Below are positions 1-7,596 of a DNA stretch of 38,471 nt, one piece after another. The notes beneath the pieces were generated by a model. It was not told the origin of the DNA. It saw only the letters and a program-made list of their open reading frames with translations, and made no database searches. The stretch is taken from positions 1 through 38,471 of IMG/VR virus record IMGVR_UViG_3300037095_000200. One strand, 5' to 3'. Position 1 is the stretch's first letter, and the number at the start of each line of letters is the position of its first letter. Source of the DNA: a virus. Both the position numbers and the translations under genes were made by a program.

Positions 1-193
1 AAGGCTTCGATCGATAAATTGCCGCTGCGCGCCGCGATTTACGGGGATTTAGGCAAGATGACCAAAGTCCAGGTGGCGGAAAAGTATCACCTGTCGATTT
101 CGCAAGTGAAAGGCTACTACAGCCACCGCTTGCAGATGGCCGAATACAGCAAAGCGAAAGCCTCGGCACCGGTGGAGCAGTGGATCGGCGGAG
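1..193 (+). repeat. terminal direct repeat, left copy
   Basis: Bases 1-193 equal 38279-38471 except that base 128 is G here and A at 38406 (an Arg to His change in the encoded protein). An overlap of this kind is what a circular or circularly permuted genome gives when assembled as a linear contig. The single mismatch suggests population variation or an assembly error. Confidence 0.95.
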
Positions 194-609
194 AGATGGT
201 GGTGATGGCGCCGATGGCCTCGATGGGCGCTGAAATATTGGAGAAGAAAGAATCGGAAGCCAGCTTGTGGGCAACGCAACTTGGATTAGGGGCTTCTGGT
301 CAGGAATCAGGCAAACCGGAGAAGCGCTGGACGATGCCGAAGGTGCTGGAGGCCGTGGCAGGCTACTACGGCGTGAACAAGAGCGAAATGATGCACCAGA
401 AGGGTAAACAGGGGCGTCTGCATGTAGCGCGCAACGTAGCGATCTATTTTGCCAGGGAGTTGGCGCATGCAAGTTTTCCATGCCTGGCGACGGAATTTGG
501 AATGCATCACACCACCTGCATGCACGCCTGTAATCTTGTGTCTGGATGGTTTGCTAGGGGTGGGGAGCGAGCGAGGGAGCTGGATAAGCTCTATGAATTG
601 CTGATCTGA
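1..609 (+). CDS. DnaA domain IV-like DNA-binding protein, C-terminal two thirds (starts at 37994 across the circular junction)
   Basis: The reading frame is open at base 1 and is continuous with 37994-38278 when the terminal repeat is overlaid, giving one protein of about 297 residues; this part supplies residues 96-297. Residues about 108-140 contain a helix-turn-helix-like stretch (KMTKVQVAEKYHLSISQVKG). Residues about 206-275 match the DNA-binding domain IV of the replication initiator DnaA, including FGMHHTTCMHA, which corresponds to the DnaA signature (F-G-x-R-D-H-T-T-V-x-H-A). The AAA+ ATPase domain of DnaA is absent, so it can bind DnaA-box-like DNA but cannot remodel it as DnaA does. 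It is the last gene of the replication operon, directly downstream of the putative origin. It may recruit or compete with host DnaA, or act as a regulator. Family assignment is good; the role is inferred. Confidence 0.75.
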   Translation, partial: KASIDKLPLRAAIYGDLGKMTKVQVAEKYHLSISQVKGYYSHRLQMAEYSKAKASAPVEQWIGGEMVVMAPMASMGAEILEKKESEASLWATQLGLGASGQESGKPEKRWTMPKVLEAVAGYYGVNKSEMMHQKGKQGRLHVARNVAIYFARELAHASFPCLATEFGMHHTTCMHACNLVSGWFARGGERARELDKLYELLI

Positions 610-622
610 AAAGATTCACAAC

Positions 623-650
623 TTTCCACAGTGCAATTGTGCTCTATAGT
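623..650 (+). promoter_or_regulatory. possible sigma70-type promoter for the 848-3521 genes
   Basis: TTTCCA (623-628) and TATAGT (645-650) are separated by 16 bases in the only sizeable gap between the replication genes and the lysis genes. CTTTCCACA also loosely resembles a DnaA box (TTATNCACA). The -35 match is weak. Confidence 0.3.
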
Positions 651-693
651 TAATCACGGAACGGAAAACAGCTTTCAAGGGTTCCGGACCCGG

Positions 694-712
694 GATCGGC
701 GATAGACCGATC
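694..712 (+). other. small hairpin in the 610-847 gap
   Basis: GATCGG (694-699) and CCGATC (707-712) form a six-pair stem with a seven-base loop. The rest of the 238-base gap shows no convincing gene or tRNA. The hairpin could be part of a leader RNA or a weak terminator without a T tract. Confidence 0.3.
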
Positions 713-847
713 GTCTCCACGTTAGCGGGTAGTTTCAAAGGTAACTCGAAATCCGATTAAACTGTTCGATCCACAATCCCGCAGAGGTCTAAAAGCTTCT
801 GGCTGAATCGAGCGGCTGCTCCACGCTAAAACCGGCGCCCACGGAAA

Positions 848-1372
848 ATGGGCAAGCTGAATCATAGTCAACGCCGCGCCGCTCATGGCGCGCGCTGCAT
901 TAACCTCTATCCTGCTAATACAACGCTGGGCTGGCGACCGATTCGACAGGTCACGGCTGCCGACGCTGCGAAGAATTACGCGCTGGGCAAGTGGGGTGAG
1001 GTTCACGACGAGCACGGCAACTTCTGGGGCTATCAAGTTCTTGCCAGCCCCAAGACGGACCAGGAACTATCCAGCGAACAAAGTTCAACTTCCCTCACCG
1101 CTCGGGAATGTGACTTGATCGCCGGCCAGTGCTTTCCAAAGGGAAAATCACATACGTTGGGACTTTCGGAAGCTAAAAAGCTGAACCGGCATCCGAAAGA
1201 TGATCCCGATAAATTTCTTGCTCCAGAGGATGCGGTTGAGTTAGCGGTGGCCAAAGAGCAGGAATTTAAAAAGCTGCGCTTGGTGCAGCCGGTCACTCTC
1301 GCTGAAAAGCTGCCGAAAACGCCAGGTAACTGGGATGCTTTTCCTGAGTTGGCGCATGATCTCAAAGTGTAA
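848..1372 (+). CDS. hypothetical protein, 174 residues
   Basis: I do not recognise this protein. It starts at an ATG with only a weak GGA upstream and is soluble by appearance, with no signal peptide or membrane segment. The central part (residues about 36-75) is rich in aromatic and charged residues, and the C-terminal half is Lys/Glu-rich. It lies first in the run of genes leading into the lysis cassette and ends 14 bases before the next start, so it is probably co-transcribed with it. The competing frames over this interval are less protein-like. A later internal start cannot be excluded because the first 30 residues have little recognisable structure. Confidence 0.6.
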   Translation: MGKLNHSQRRAAHGARCINLYPANTTLGWRPIRQVTAADAAKNYALGKWGEVHDEHGNFWGYQVLASPKTDQELSSEQSSTSLTARECDLIAGQCFPKGKSHTLGLSEAKKLNRHPKDDPDKFLAPEDAVELAVAKEQEFKKLRLVQPVTLAEKLPKTPGNWDAFPELAHDLKV

Positions 1373-1386
1373 GTGAGGGGCGACCG

Positions 1387-1650
1387 ATGCAAATGATCCC
1401 GTTGGGGCAGTGGCCGTTTCTTATCGGAGTTTTAATATTCGTCTCTGCCGGACTGACTGCTATCTGGAGGATCGGCGTGATCGTCAAGCGCATTTCCGAT
1501 CCGCTGCGGGAGATCTTCGCCGAACACAATGTGCTGTGGGAAGACTACAACATTCGGACGGGTGGAGGTTATCGCCGTCTGACGGGGCGCGGCAGACCGC
1601 CTGATCCAGAAGAATTCTACCGCGCTCATCCGATCGAAAGAGAGCTCTGA
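1387..1650 (+). CDS. small membrane-anchored protein next to the lysis genes
   Basis: This 87-residue protein has one strong transmembrane segment at about residues 9-28 (WPFLIGVLIFVSAGLTAIW) and then a basic, polar cytoplasmic or periplasmic tail rich in Arg. The ATG has GAGGGG seven bases upstream. Its TGA overlaps the ATG of the next gene, so the two are translationally coupled. The position immediately before a peptidoglycan enzyme and a spanin-like gene makes a lysis-related role plausible, for example as an accessory holin or antiholin. No family is recognised. Confidence 0.6.
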   Translation: MQMIPLGQWPFLIGVLIFVSAGLTAIWRIGVIVKRISDPLREIFAEHNVLWEDYNIRTGGGYRRLTGRGRPPDPEEFYRAHPIEREL

Positions 1651-2021
1651 TGGCCTATAAATACGCGCAGAAATCCGGGGAATTGACCAATCTATCGGGA
1701 AATCTGATTGGAACTGGCTACTCCGGCAATGGCGAAGGGTTGAACAATCCGGCGTTGCAGGACGATCCAGGTGTTGGACCGATTCCGCAAGGCGATTGGG
1801 CGATTGGCGACTTCTTCGACGATCTCGGCGGCAAGGGTCCGATTGTGGCCCATCTTAAGCCAATGCCGGGAACTGAAACCTTCGGGCGAAGCGGATTTAT
1901 GATTCACGGCGATAATGCGGCGATGGATCACACGGCCAGTCACGGCTGCTTAGTTCTGCCGCATCCGTTGCGGGCTCAAATCGCTGCTAGCGCTGAGCGG
2001 CAACTGACGGTAACTGCGTAA
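1650..2021 (+). CDS. L,D-transpeptidase/DUF2778-like peptidoglycan enzyme, probable endolysin
   Basis: The 123-residue protein carries the catalytic signature of the YkuD/L,D-transpeptidase fold: HGD at 86-88 and SHGC at 97-100, with Cys100 as the predicted nucleophile. DUF2778-type members, such as the type VI effector Tlde1, cut or exchange peptide cross-links in peptidoglycan. There is no signal peptide, so it would need a holin to reach the wall. The next genes encode a spanin-like protein and holin-like membrane proteins, which supports a lysis function. This would be an uncommon endolysin type; it could instead modify the host wall. It is tightly coupled to the preceding gene. Confidence 0.7.
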   Translation: MAYKYAQKSGELTNLSGNLIGTGYSGNGEGLNNPALQDDPGVGPIPQGDWAIGDFFDDLGGKGPIVAHLKPMPGTETFGRSGFMIHGDNAAMDHTASHGCLVLPHPLRAQIAASAERQLTVTA

Positions 2022-2031
2022 GGAGTTAGTC

Positions 2032-2667
2032 ATGGCGACTGAAAGCACAAATCCTCTATCGGCTTTGCCCGCGTGGATTTGGTTGGCTCTGGTGTCGATC
2101 GTACTGGCGCTGCTGAGCTTTGGGGGTTGGGAGTGGCACCAGGAGCGCGAGGCGCGGATTAAAGCAGAGAGCGCTGCGGCTGCGCAGCAAGCGAATATCA
2201 ATGCGGCCCGGACCGATGCGGCGCTAACGGCAACCCAACTCAAGCAAGCGCTGGATATTTTAAAGGCTGAAAAAGCGAGACCGGCGACGCCGCAGCAAAT
2301 TGTGATTGATGCGAGCCATCTGATTCCGAATCTGCCGCAGCCGTTGACTATTGAAAACACTCCTCCAAAGCCTGGAACAACGGAGTTGCCAAATACTCCG
2401 GTTCCGCAGCAGGTGGTGATTCCAGCAGCTGACTTTAAAGTGATTCAGGATGCGATGATTGGTTGCCAGGAGAATGCGGCCAAGCTCACAGCATGCAATG
2501 CGACGGCGGTCGATTCGGCCACTGAGTTGAAGGCTGTGACCGCGCAGCGCGACGATTATAAAACAGCGCTGAAAGGGGGAACCTTTTGGCGGCGTGTACG
2601 GCATGATGCGCTGCTGATTGGAATCTCTGGCGGCGTGGGTTATGCGGCCGGCAGGATTCAGAAATAA
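2032..2667 (+). CDS. Rz-like i-spanin / lysis membrane protein
   Basis: The 211-residue protein has an N-terminal membrane anchor at about residues 14-33 followed by a long Ala/Gln/Lys-rich helical region (about 38-90) of coiled-coil character. A Pro-rich stretch (about 90-130) and a second helix follow. The architecture of N-terminal anchor plus periplasmic coiled coil is that of Rz-type inner-membrane spanins, which help disrupt the outer membrane of Gram-negative hosts. It is longer than typical Rz (about 150), and a second hydrophobic stretch near residues 192-206 is unusual. No embedded Rz1-like lipoprotein frame was identified. A strong SD (AAGGAG) precedes the ATG, and the stop overlaps the next ATG. 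Confidence 0.55.
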   Translation: MATESTNPLSALPAWIWLALVSIVLALLSFGGWEWHQEREARIKAESAAAAQQANINAARTDAALTATQLKQALDILKAEKARPATPQQIVIDASHLIPNLPQPLTIENTPPKPGTTELPNTPVPQQVVIPAADFKVIQDAMIGCQENAAKLTACNATAVDSATELKAVTAQRDDYKTALKGGTFWRRVRHDALLIGISGGVGYAAGRIQK

Positions 2668-2933
2668 TGTGGTTACGACTCAAACAAATCGGCGCCTGGC
2701 TTAAGTCAATCCCCAGCGAACCCAACGGGACGGGAAGCTCTTCCCGGGTATGCATGTTGCTGCTGACTGGCACGATTTGTTATTTGCTCTATTCGTATTA
2801 TTGCTACCACGGTACCCTGCCAGATCACGACACGCTGTTCGGCCTTGCAGCAATGCTCGGCGCCGTTGTTGGCGGATACGGCATCAACAAGTTTACAGAC
2901 AAGGGTTGTGACAAGGACAAAGATGGGCAGTAG
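2667..2933 (+). CDS. holin-like protein with two membrane segments
   Basis: This 88-residue protein has hydrophobic segments at about residues 28-48 and 58-76 and a short, highly charged C-terminal tail (DKGCDKDKDGQ). Size, two membrane helices and charged tail fit class II holins, which permeabilise the inner membrane at the end of infection. The ATG overlaps the TAA of the spanin-like gene. The sequence does not point to a named holin family, so the call rests on topology and context. Confidence 0.55.
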   Translation: MWLRLKQIGAWLKSIPSEPNGTGSSSRVCMLLLTGTICYLLYSYYCYHGTLPDHDTLFGLAAMLGAVVGGYGINKFTDKGCDKDKDGQ

Positions 2934-2960
2934 GTGTGCCCATGGAAAGGGAGATTAAGT

Positions 2961-3113
2961 ATGCAACTCATTTGGGGTTTTGGCGGAGCAATCGTGGGCT
3001 TGACGCTGGGTTTGCTGTTTGGCACAGGCATCAAGTCTGAGATCAGTGCACTGCGCACTGACTTAACAACGCATGTCGCGAGCATTGTGACTGCGATCAA
3101 ATCAAAGATATAA
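2961..3113 (+). CDS. 50-residue single-membrane-segment protein
   Basis: The ATG at 2961 is preceded by AAGGGAG at good distance, and the frame reads MQLIWGFGGAIVGLTLGLLF followed by a short amphipathic tail (KSEISALRTDLTTHVASIVTAIKSKI). There is one Gly-rich transmembrane helix. The TAA directly abuts the ATG of the HNH gene. It sits at the end of the lysis cassette and could be an accessory holin or antiholin. Confidence 0.6.
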   Translation: MQLIWGFGGAIVGLTLGLLFGTGIKSEISALRTDLTTHVASIVTAIKSKI

Positions 3114-3521
3114 ATGCCGTTTGCAGCCAAGGTTCAATGTAGAGGCTGCAAACGGCCTTGTGTTGGCGGATGGTGCCAGGCATGCAGGGATGCAGGTAGG
3201 GCGAAGGATCAGCGAGGGGGCTCTACCGAGCGTGGATATGATCATCGATGGCAGCGCGCTTCAGATGCTTGGTTGAAGCAGCACCCGCAGGCGATCGATT
3301 GGTTCGGCGTGCATGGGGATGTGGTGTATGGAGCTGAGGTTACTGATCACATCGTGCCATGGAAGGGAGATCAGCAGCTCAAGTGGGACTCAACCAACTG
3401 GCAGGGACTGACGAAGCGAGATCATGACAGGAAGACTGCTCTTGAGAACAGCGGGCCTGGGCACTGGGAGAATAAGGGAACTGCTGAGAAACTGATGATG
3501 CGCTGGGTACGGGTGGGGTAG
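3114..3521 (+). CDS. HNH endonuclease
   Basis: The 135-residue protein begins with a zinc-ribbon-like cysteine set (C9, C12, C16, C21, C24). The HNH nuclease core follows: D78-H79, N95 within WQGL, and H104 within KRDHDRKT. HNH proteins encoded beside the terminase genes stimulate terminase cleavage in cos-type HK97-like phages, which is established for HK97 gp74. Its position just upstream of the small and large terminase genes agrees with that role. The start directly follows the stop of the small membrane gene. Confidence 0.85.
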   Translation: MPFAAKVQCRGCKRPCVGGWCQACRDAGRAKDQRGGSTERGYDHRWQRASDAWLKQHPQAIDWFGVHGDVVYGAEVTDHIVPWKGDQQLKWDSTNWQGLTKRDHDRKTALENSGPGHWENKGTAEKLMMRWVRVG

Positions 3522-3717
3522 GGGGGTCAAATACCTTGAAGGTTTGCCCACTAGACCGTTTGAAAGCCTCATTTAGACATCCACAAAATGAAACTTTTCC
3601 CCAAAATCGGCGATAAAACTCACTGTTTCCCTATCTCCATCTACGACGCTCGTTGATGGCCTAATAAACCTCTTGGAGGGCTTTGAAGAGCCTTATTCAA
3701 CTCGCGAAGGTATCCGA

Positions 3718-4167
3718 ATGGGTAGACCTCCCAAACCGACAGAGCTTTTGCTGCTCACCGGAGCAGGCAGGAAGAATCCTGCGCGTCTCAAGGCCCGCGC
3801 CAACGAACCGACGCCACCCAGCTCTAAAGTGGGTCCTCCGCCAGCCGAATGGATGATCTTCCATCCGGACATTGGCTACCAGCGCGCGGAGAAACTCCGT
3901 GCTCTTTGGGACGAACGCGCGAAGGTATGGCCCTGGCTCACGGTCTCCGATCGGGATGGCTTGGCCGATTACTGTGAGCTGATGCTCGAAAAGAAATCGC
4001 GCCGGCTGAACGGCGCTGAATTGTCGTTTCTTCGCGGTACGCGCAGCGATCTGGGAGGAACTGGAGTTGGCCGGGTTCGCCTCGGGCAGCGCGGCGTATC
4101 GGCGGCGCCGGTTTCTCCCAAGGGCGTTGATTCGCGCGCCGCTTTTCTGGCGCGCAAGTTTGGATAA
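3718..4167 (+). CDS. terS: terminase small subunit, P27-like
   Basis: From the ATG at 3718 the protein is 149 residues and begins MGRPPKPTELLLLTGAGRKN, the characteristic start of P27-family small terminases. A conserved middle (P-x-E-W and WDERAKVWPWLTVSDRDGLADY) follows. It recognises phage DNA and regulates the large subunit. GAAGG lies seven bases upstream. The frame extends in phase to a TTG at 3673, but that extension lacks the family pattern, so I prefer 3718. The large subunit starts eight bases downstream. The C-terminal Arg/Gly-rich tail is variable in this family. Confidence 0.8.
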   Translation: MGRPPKPTELLLLTGAGRKNPARLKARANEPTPPSSKVGPPPAEWMIFHPDIGYQRAEKLRALWDERAKVWPWLTVSDRDGLADYCELMLEKKSRRLNGAELSFLRGTRSDLGGTGVGRVRLGQRGVSAAPVSPKGVDSRAAFLARKFG

Positions 4168-4175
4168 CCTGACCG

Positions 4176-5861
4176 ATGTCCAGCCGCCGCTCCGTTGCCG
4201 AGAAGTACATCGCCGACGTGCTCGCCGGCCGTGTTCTCACTTCGAAGCTTGTTCGGCTGCAAATCGAGCGTCACGTCCGCGATCTCAAGGATGGTAAGGC
4301 TCGCGGCCTCCACTTCAACCGCAAGGCCGCCCAGCATGTCATCGACTACTTTCCGCTCTTCTGTTGCGGCGTTGACGGCGACTATTTCGAAGTTCCCATC
4401 ATCCTTGTTCCGGCGTGGCAGGCGCTGTTGTGGATCCTCTACGGTTGGAAGCGCAAGGATGCTAAAGGTAAGTTCATTCGCCGTTTCAAAGTTGCCTACA
4501 GCGAGATGGGCGCCGGCAATCTGAAGTCTCTAGTTCTTTCCTGCCTTTGCCTTTATGAGTTGCATGCTTTCGGCGAGCCAGGCGCACAGGTCTACGCGGC
4601 TGCTACCGATCGCAAGACGGCAAGGCGCATTTTTGATACAGTCTCCACGATGGCCCAGGTTTCGGAATATCTCCGAGAGCGACTGCTCATCGGGAAGGAG
4701 AACATCTGCGATCCCATCACGCGCAGCAAGTTTGAGCCCTGCGCGGCCGAGGATCAGAACCTTCAAGGTCTGCGGCCCTCTTTTGTTTGCATTGATGAGT
4801 TGCACGCTCACGCGAGCGAAGGCGTATGGAACGCTTTCTACACGCGCCTGGGCAAATGCCGCCAGCCGCTCATGTTCGCCATTACCAACAGCGGATTTGA
4901 CCGCAATTCAGTCTGCTACAAGCAGCACGAGTACTCGGTAAAAGTTCTTCAGGGCATCGTTCCTGACGACAGTTGGTTCGCCTGGATCTGCGGTGTCGAT
5001 GATGAAGGCCGGGGCGACTTTAACTGGGAAGACGAAACGAGATGGCCGTGGGCTAATCCTTGTTGGGGAACGGCTGTCAAGCTCACTGAGATGCGAGAGC
5101 AGGCCCTCAAAGCTAAAGAGGACCCCAGCTCCCTTAACGCATTTCTACGCTTCAGACTTTGTATCTGGACCACGCAATTTTCCCACTGGATGCGCATGGA
5201 TCTGTGGGATCTCTGCAATTTCACCATCGCGCGTGAGCAGCTCCGCGAACGCCGATGTTATGGTGCTCTCGACCTTTCCACGACTACGGATATCGCCGCT
5301 TTCGTGCTTTTGTTTGAACCGACCAGTGAGGATCCGCACTGGCATGTACTGCCGTCCTTTTTTCTGCCGAAAGATAACATCGCCTTTCGCTGCCGACGCG
5401 ATCGCGTACCTTACGATGTTTGGGCCAAGCAGGGACTCTTTGAACTGACGGAAGGCAACATCATCGACTACCGCTTCATCCGGGCCAAGATCAACGAGCT
5501 CGGCCAGGAGTTCAATATCGCCCAGATCGGCTTTGACCGTTGGAACTCCACCGAGATCGTCACCCAACTCGGCGAGGAGGACGGTTTTGAGATGGTCAAA
5601 ATCGGCCAGGGTATGGCAAGCATGTTTGCGCCCACCAAGCGCATCGTCGAGTTGGTTTCAACTCAAGAGCTGGCGCACGGCGGCAATTCTATCCTGCGCT
5701 GGATGGCGTCGAACGTGATCGTGCAGCAGGATCCAGCCGGCAACACCAAGCCAGATAAAGGCAAGAGCCGAGAAAAAATTGATGGCATCGTCGCCCTCTG
5801 TATGGCGCTTTCCTGCGCTATGGCTACCAGCGGCGCAACCTTTGAACCGTTCGTTATGTGA
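4176..5861 (+). CDS. terL: terminase large subunit (Terminase_1 family)
   Basis: The 561-residue packaging motor has an N-terminal ATPase and a C-terminal RNase H-fold nuclease. A Walker A-like element is at 109-118 (SEMGAGNLKS), degenerate as in many Terminase_1 proteins, and Walker B is VCIDE at 204-208. Nuclease acidic residues are D366 (GALDLS), D454 (GFDRWN) and D536 (KIDGIVAL). The length fits the family. It sits in the canonical order HNH, small terminase, large terminase, portal. The start codon has weak SD support, and translation may be coupled to the small subunit. Confidence 0.93.
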   Translation: MSSRRSVAEKYIADVLAGRVLTSKLVRLQIERHVRDLKDGKARGLHFNRKAAQHVIDYFPLFCCGVDGDYFEVPIILVPAWQALLWILYGWKRKDAKGKFIRRFKVAYSEMGAGNLKSLVLSCLCLYELHAFGEPGAQVYAAATDRKTARRIFDTVSTMAQVSEYLRERLLIGKENICDPITRSKFEPCAAEDQNLQGLRPSFVCIDELHAHASEGVWNAFYTRLGKCRQPLMFAITNSGFDRNSVCYKQHEYSVKVLQGIVPDDSWFAWICGVDDEGRGDFNWEDETRWPWANPCWGTAVKLTEMREQALKAKEDPSSLNAFLRFRLCIWTTQFSHWMRMDLWDLCNFTIAREQLRERRCYGALDLSTTTDIAAFVLLFEPTSEDPHWHVLPSFFLPKDNIAFRCRRDRVPYDVWAKQGLFELTEGNIIDYRFIRAKINELGQEFNIAQIGFDRWNSTEIVTQLGEEDGFEMVKIGQGMASMFAPTKRIVELVSTQELAHGGNSILRWMASNVIVQQDPAGNTKPDKGKSREKIDGIVALCMALSCAMATSGATFEPFVM

Positions 5862-5868
5862 GTGATCA

Positions 5869-7596
5869 ATGTCCATTCGACAGGCATTTTCGAAGTTCGT
5901 TGACGAGGCCCGCGAGCCGGATATCACCTCGCTGGAACTTCGCAGCAGCTCGCTCAATAACCCCAGCGTTCCCCTTTCCGCGGCCGGCTTCCTCGCCTGG
6001 GCCACTGGCGGCGAGCCCACGGCCTCTGGCGAACAGGTCACCGTCAATACCGCGTTGCAGCTCTCCACTGTCTACGCCTGTGTGCGTGTCCTGGCAGAGG
6101 CGGTTGCCTCCCTTCCATGTTATGTCCTGGAAGTACAAGAGAACGGCCGCAAAAGAGCCATCGATCACCCTCTCGCCTATCTTCTCCGCTGGGAACCCAA
6201 CTCGGAGATGACAGCCTTCACCTTATTCGAAGCATTGATCGGCTCACTCTGTCTTACCGGTAACGGCTACATTGAGATCCAGCGCGACAAGGGCGGCCGC
6301 CCGGTTGCACTCTGGCCGCTCCATCCGCAGCTCACTGAGCCAAAGCGCGCACAAAACGGCGACCTGATCTACGACACTACTGATGGCATGTTCGACGGTA
6401 AGGTGCGCCGCATCCCCGCCAGCAATATGCTCCATGTTCCACTGTTCAGCTTCAACGGCCTCAAGGGTTTTTCTCCCATCTGGCTGGCGCGGCAGGGCAT
6501 CGGCCTGGCCATCGGCGCTCAAAAGTTTGGCGCTCGCTTCTTTGGCAATGGCGCCCGACCCTCCGGCATTCTTAGCGTAGCGGGAACGCTCTCCGATAAA
6601 CAGAAGACCGAGGCACGCGAGAGCTGGAACCAAACCCAGGGCGGCGAGAATTCCGGTTCAGTAGCAGTGCTGCCAGGTAACTGGGACTATAAACAAATAG
6701 GGATCAGCCCACAAGATTCGCAGTTCCTTGAAACTCGCATGTTCCAGCGCGCGGATATTGCCGCCATGTTCCGCGTGCCCCCACACTACGTCGGTGACAC
6801 TACCCGGCTCAGCAATAACAACGCTGAGCAGATGAATTTGAGTTTTGTTACGGATACTCTGCGTCCTTATCTCTGCCGCATCGAGGCGGAGTTCCTGCGC
6901 AAGCTCTTTTCGCCGGTGGGCCGCAGTGCCGGCAAATATACGCTGGAGTTCGATGTCTCCGAGCGCCTCCGCGGTGACTTCAAAACCACCATGGACGGCT
7001 ACGCCGTCGGCAAGCAGTGGGGCTTTTTTAACACCAACGGCATTCTGAAAGATCTGGGAAAAAATCCCATCGGTCCTATTGGTGATGTTTATTGGGTGCC
7101 GGTCAACATGCAGAATGCTGAGCGCCTGCTAGATACAGAATCGATGCAGGATCAGCCCGTCGATGCCGATCCCAATGTGCCGGGCCCAGAGGGCGCCCCG
7201 CCGAAGACGGCTATTGTTCCCTCCAAAGAAGACAAAGCCCTGCTCGGCCGCTTCACGCGCGGCTACATTCCCGTCTTTTGCGATGCCTTTATCCGTCTTT
7301 TGAAGCGCGACAAGCGTGATTTGGAGACCATTTCCACACTTTTACGGCCTATTTTTCGCTCCATCGCCGACGCCTCTATGGAGCAAAACGGGTCCACAGA
7401 AGCCGCTCCTGAGACCATTCTCGACGATCTGCTTAAGTCTGTAGCCCACCGCGCCGCTAAGTGGCCCGCGAAGCCCGACGAACCAGCGGCCGCGGAGCTG
7501 GCGCGCGAGGAGTTTCTCCGCGCCCTGCGTTCCATTCACATCAACGTCAGCCGGGAGGCGGCAGCCGCCCGCGCAGCACAGGAGATTGCATCATGA
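5869..7596 (+). CDS. portal protein, HK97 family
   Basis: The 575-residue protein forms the dodecameric ring through which DNA enters and leaves the head. The N-terminal half shows the usual features: LQLSTVYACVRVLAEAVASL near residues 64-83, the Gly-rich APSNMLH/GLKGFSP region, and a conserved stretch near 316-340 ending in TLRPYLCRIEAEF. It is longer than HK97 portal. An Asp/Pro-rich linker near residue 425 leads into a roughly 130-residue helical C-terminal extension rich in Arg and Ala. The final TGA overlaps the ATG of the protease gene. Confidence 0.92.
   Translation: MSIRQAFSKFVDEAREPDITSLELRSSSLNNPSVPLSAAGFLAWATGGEPTASGEQVTVNTALQLSTVYACVRVLAEAVASLPCYVLEVQENGRKRAIDHPLAYLLRWEPNSEMTAFTLFEALIGSLCLTGNGYIEIQRDKGGRPVALWPLHPQLTEPKRAQNGDLIYDTTDGMFDGKVRRIPASNMLHVPLFSFNGLKGFSPIWLARQGIGLAIGAQKFGARFFGNGARPSGILSVAGTLSDKQKTEARESWNQTQGGENSGSVAVLPGNWDYKQIGISPQDSQFLETRMFQRADIAAMFRVPPHYVGDTTRLSNNNAEQMNLSFVTDTLRPYLCRIEAEFLRKLFSPVGRSAGKYTLEFDVSERLRGDFKTTMDGYAVGKQWGFFNTNGILKDLGKNPIGPIGDVYWVPVNMQNAERLLDTESMQDQPVDADPNVPGPEGAPPKTAIVPSKEDKALLGRFTRGYIPVFCDAFIRLLKRDKRDLETISTLLRPIFRSIADASMEQNGSTEAAPETILDDLLKSVAHRAAKWPAKPDEPAAAELAREEFLRALRSIHINVSREAAAARAAQEIAS

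Noticed and set aside
722-1036. Minus-strand frame over the start of the 848 gene
   Set aside because: It lacks an SD and family signal and overlaps a + gene in an operon; it is an antisense frame.
3588-3656. 22-residue frame in the terminase gap
   Set aside because: It has no SD and no conserved feature.
3673-3717. Upstream TTG start for the small terminase
   Set aside because: The added residues do not match the P27 family, whereas the ATG at 3718 gives the typical MGRPPKP start.
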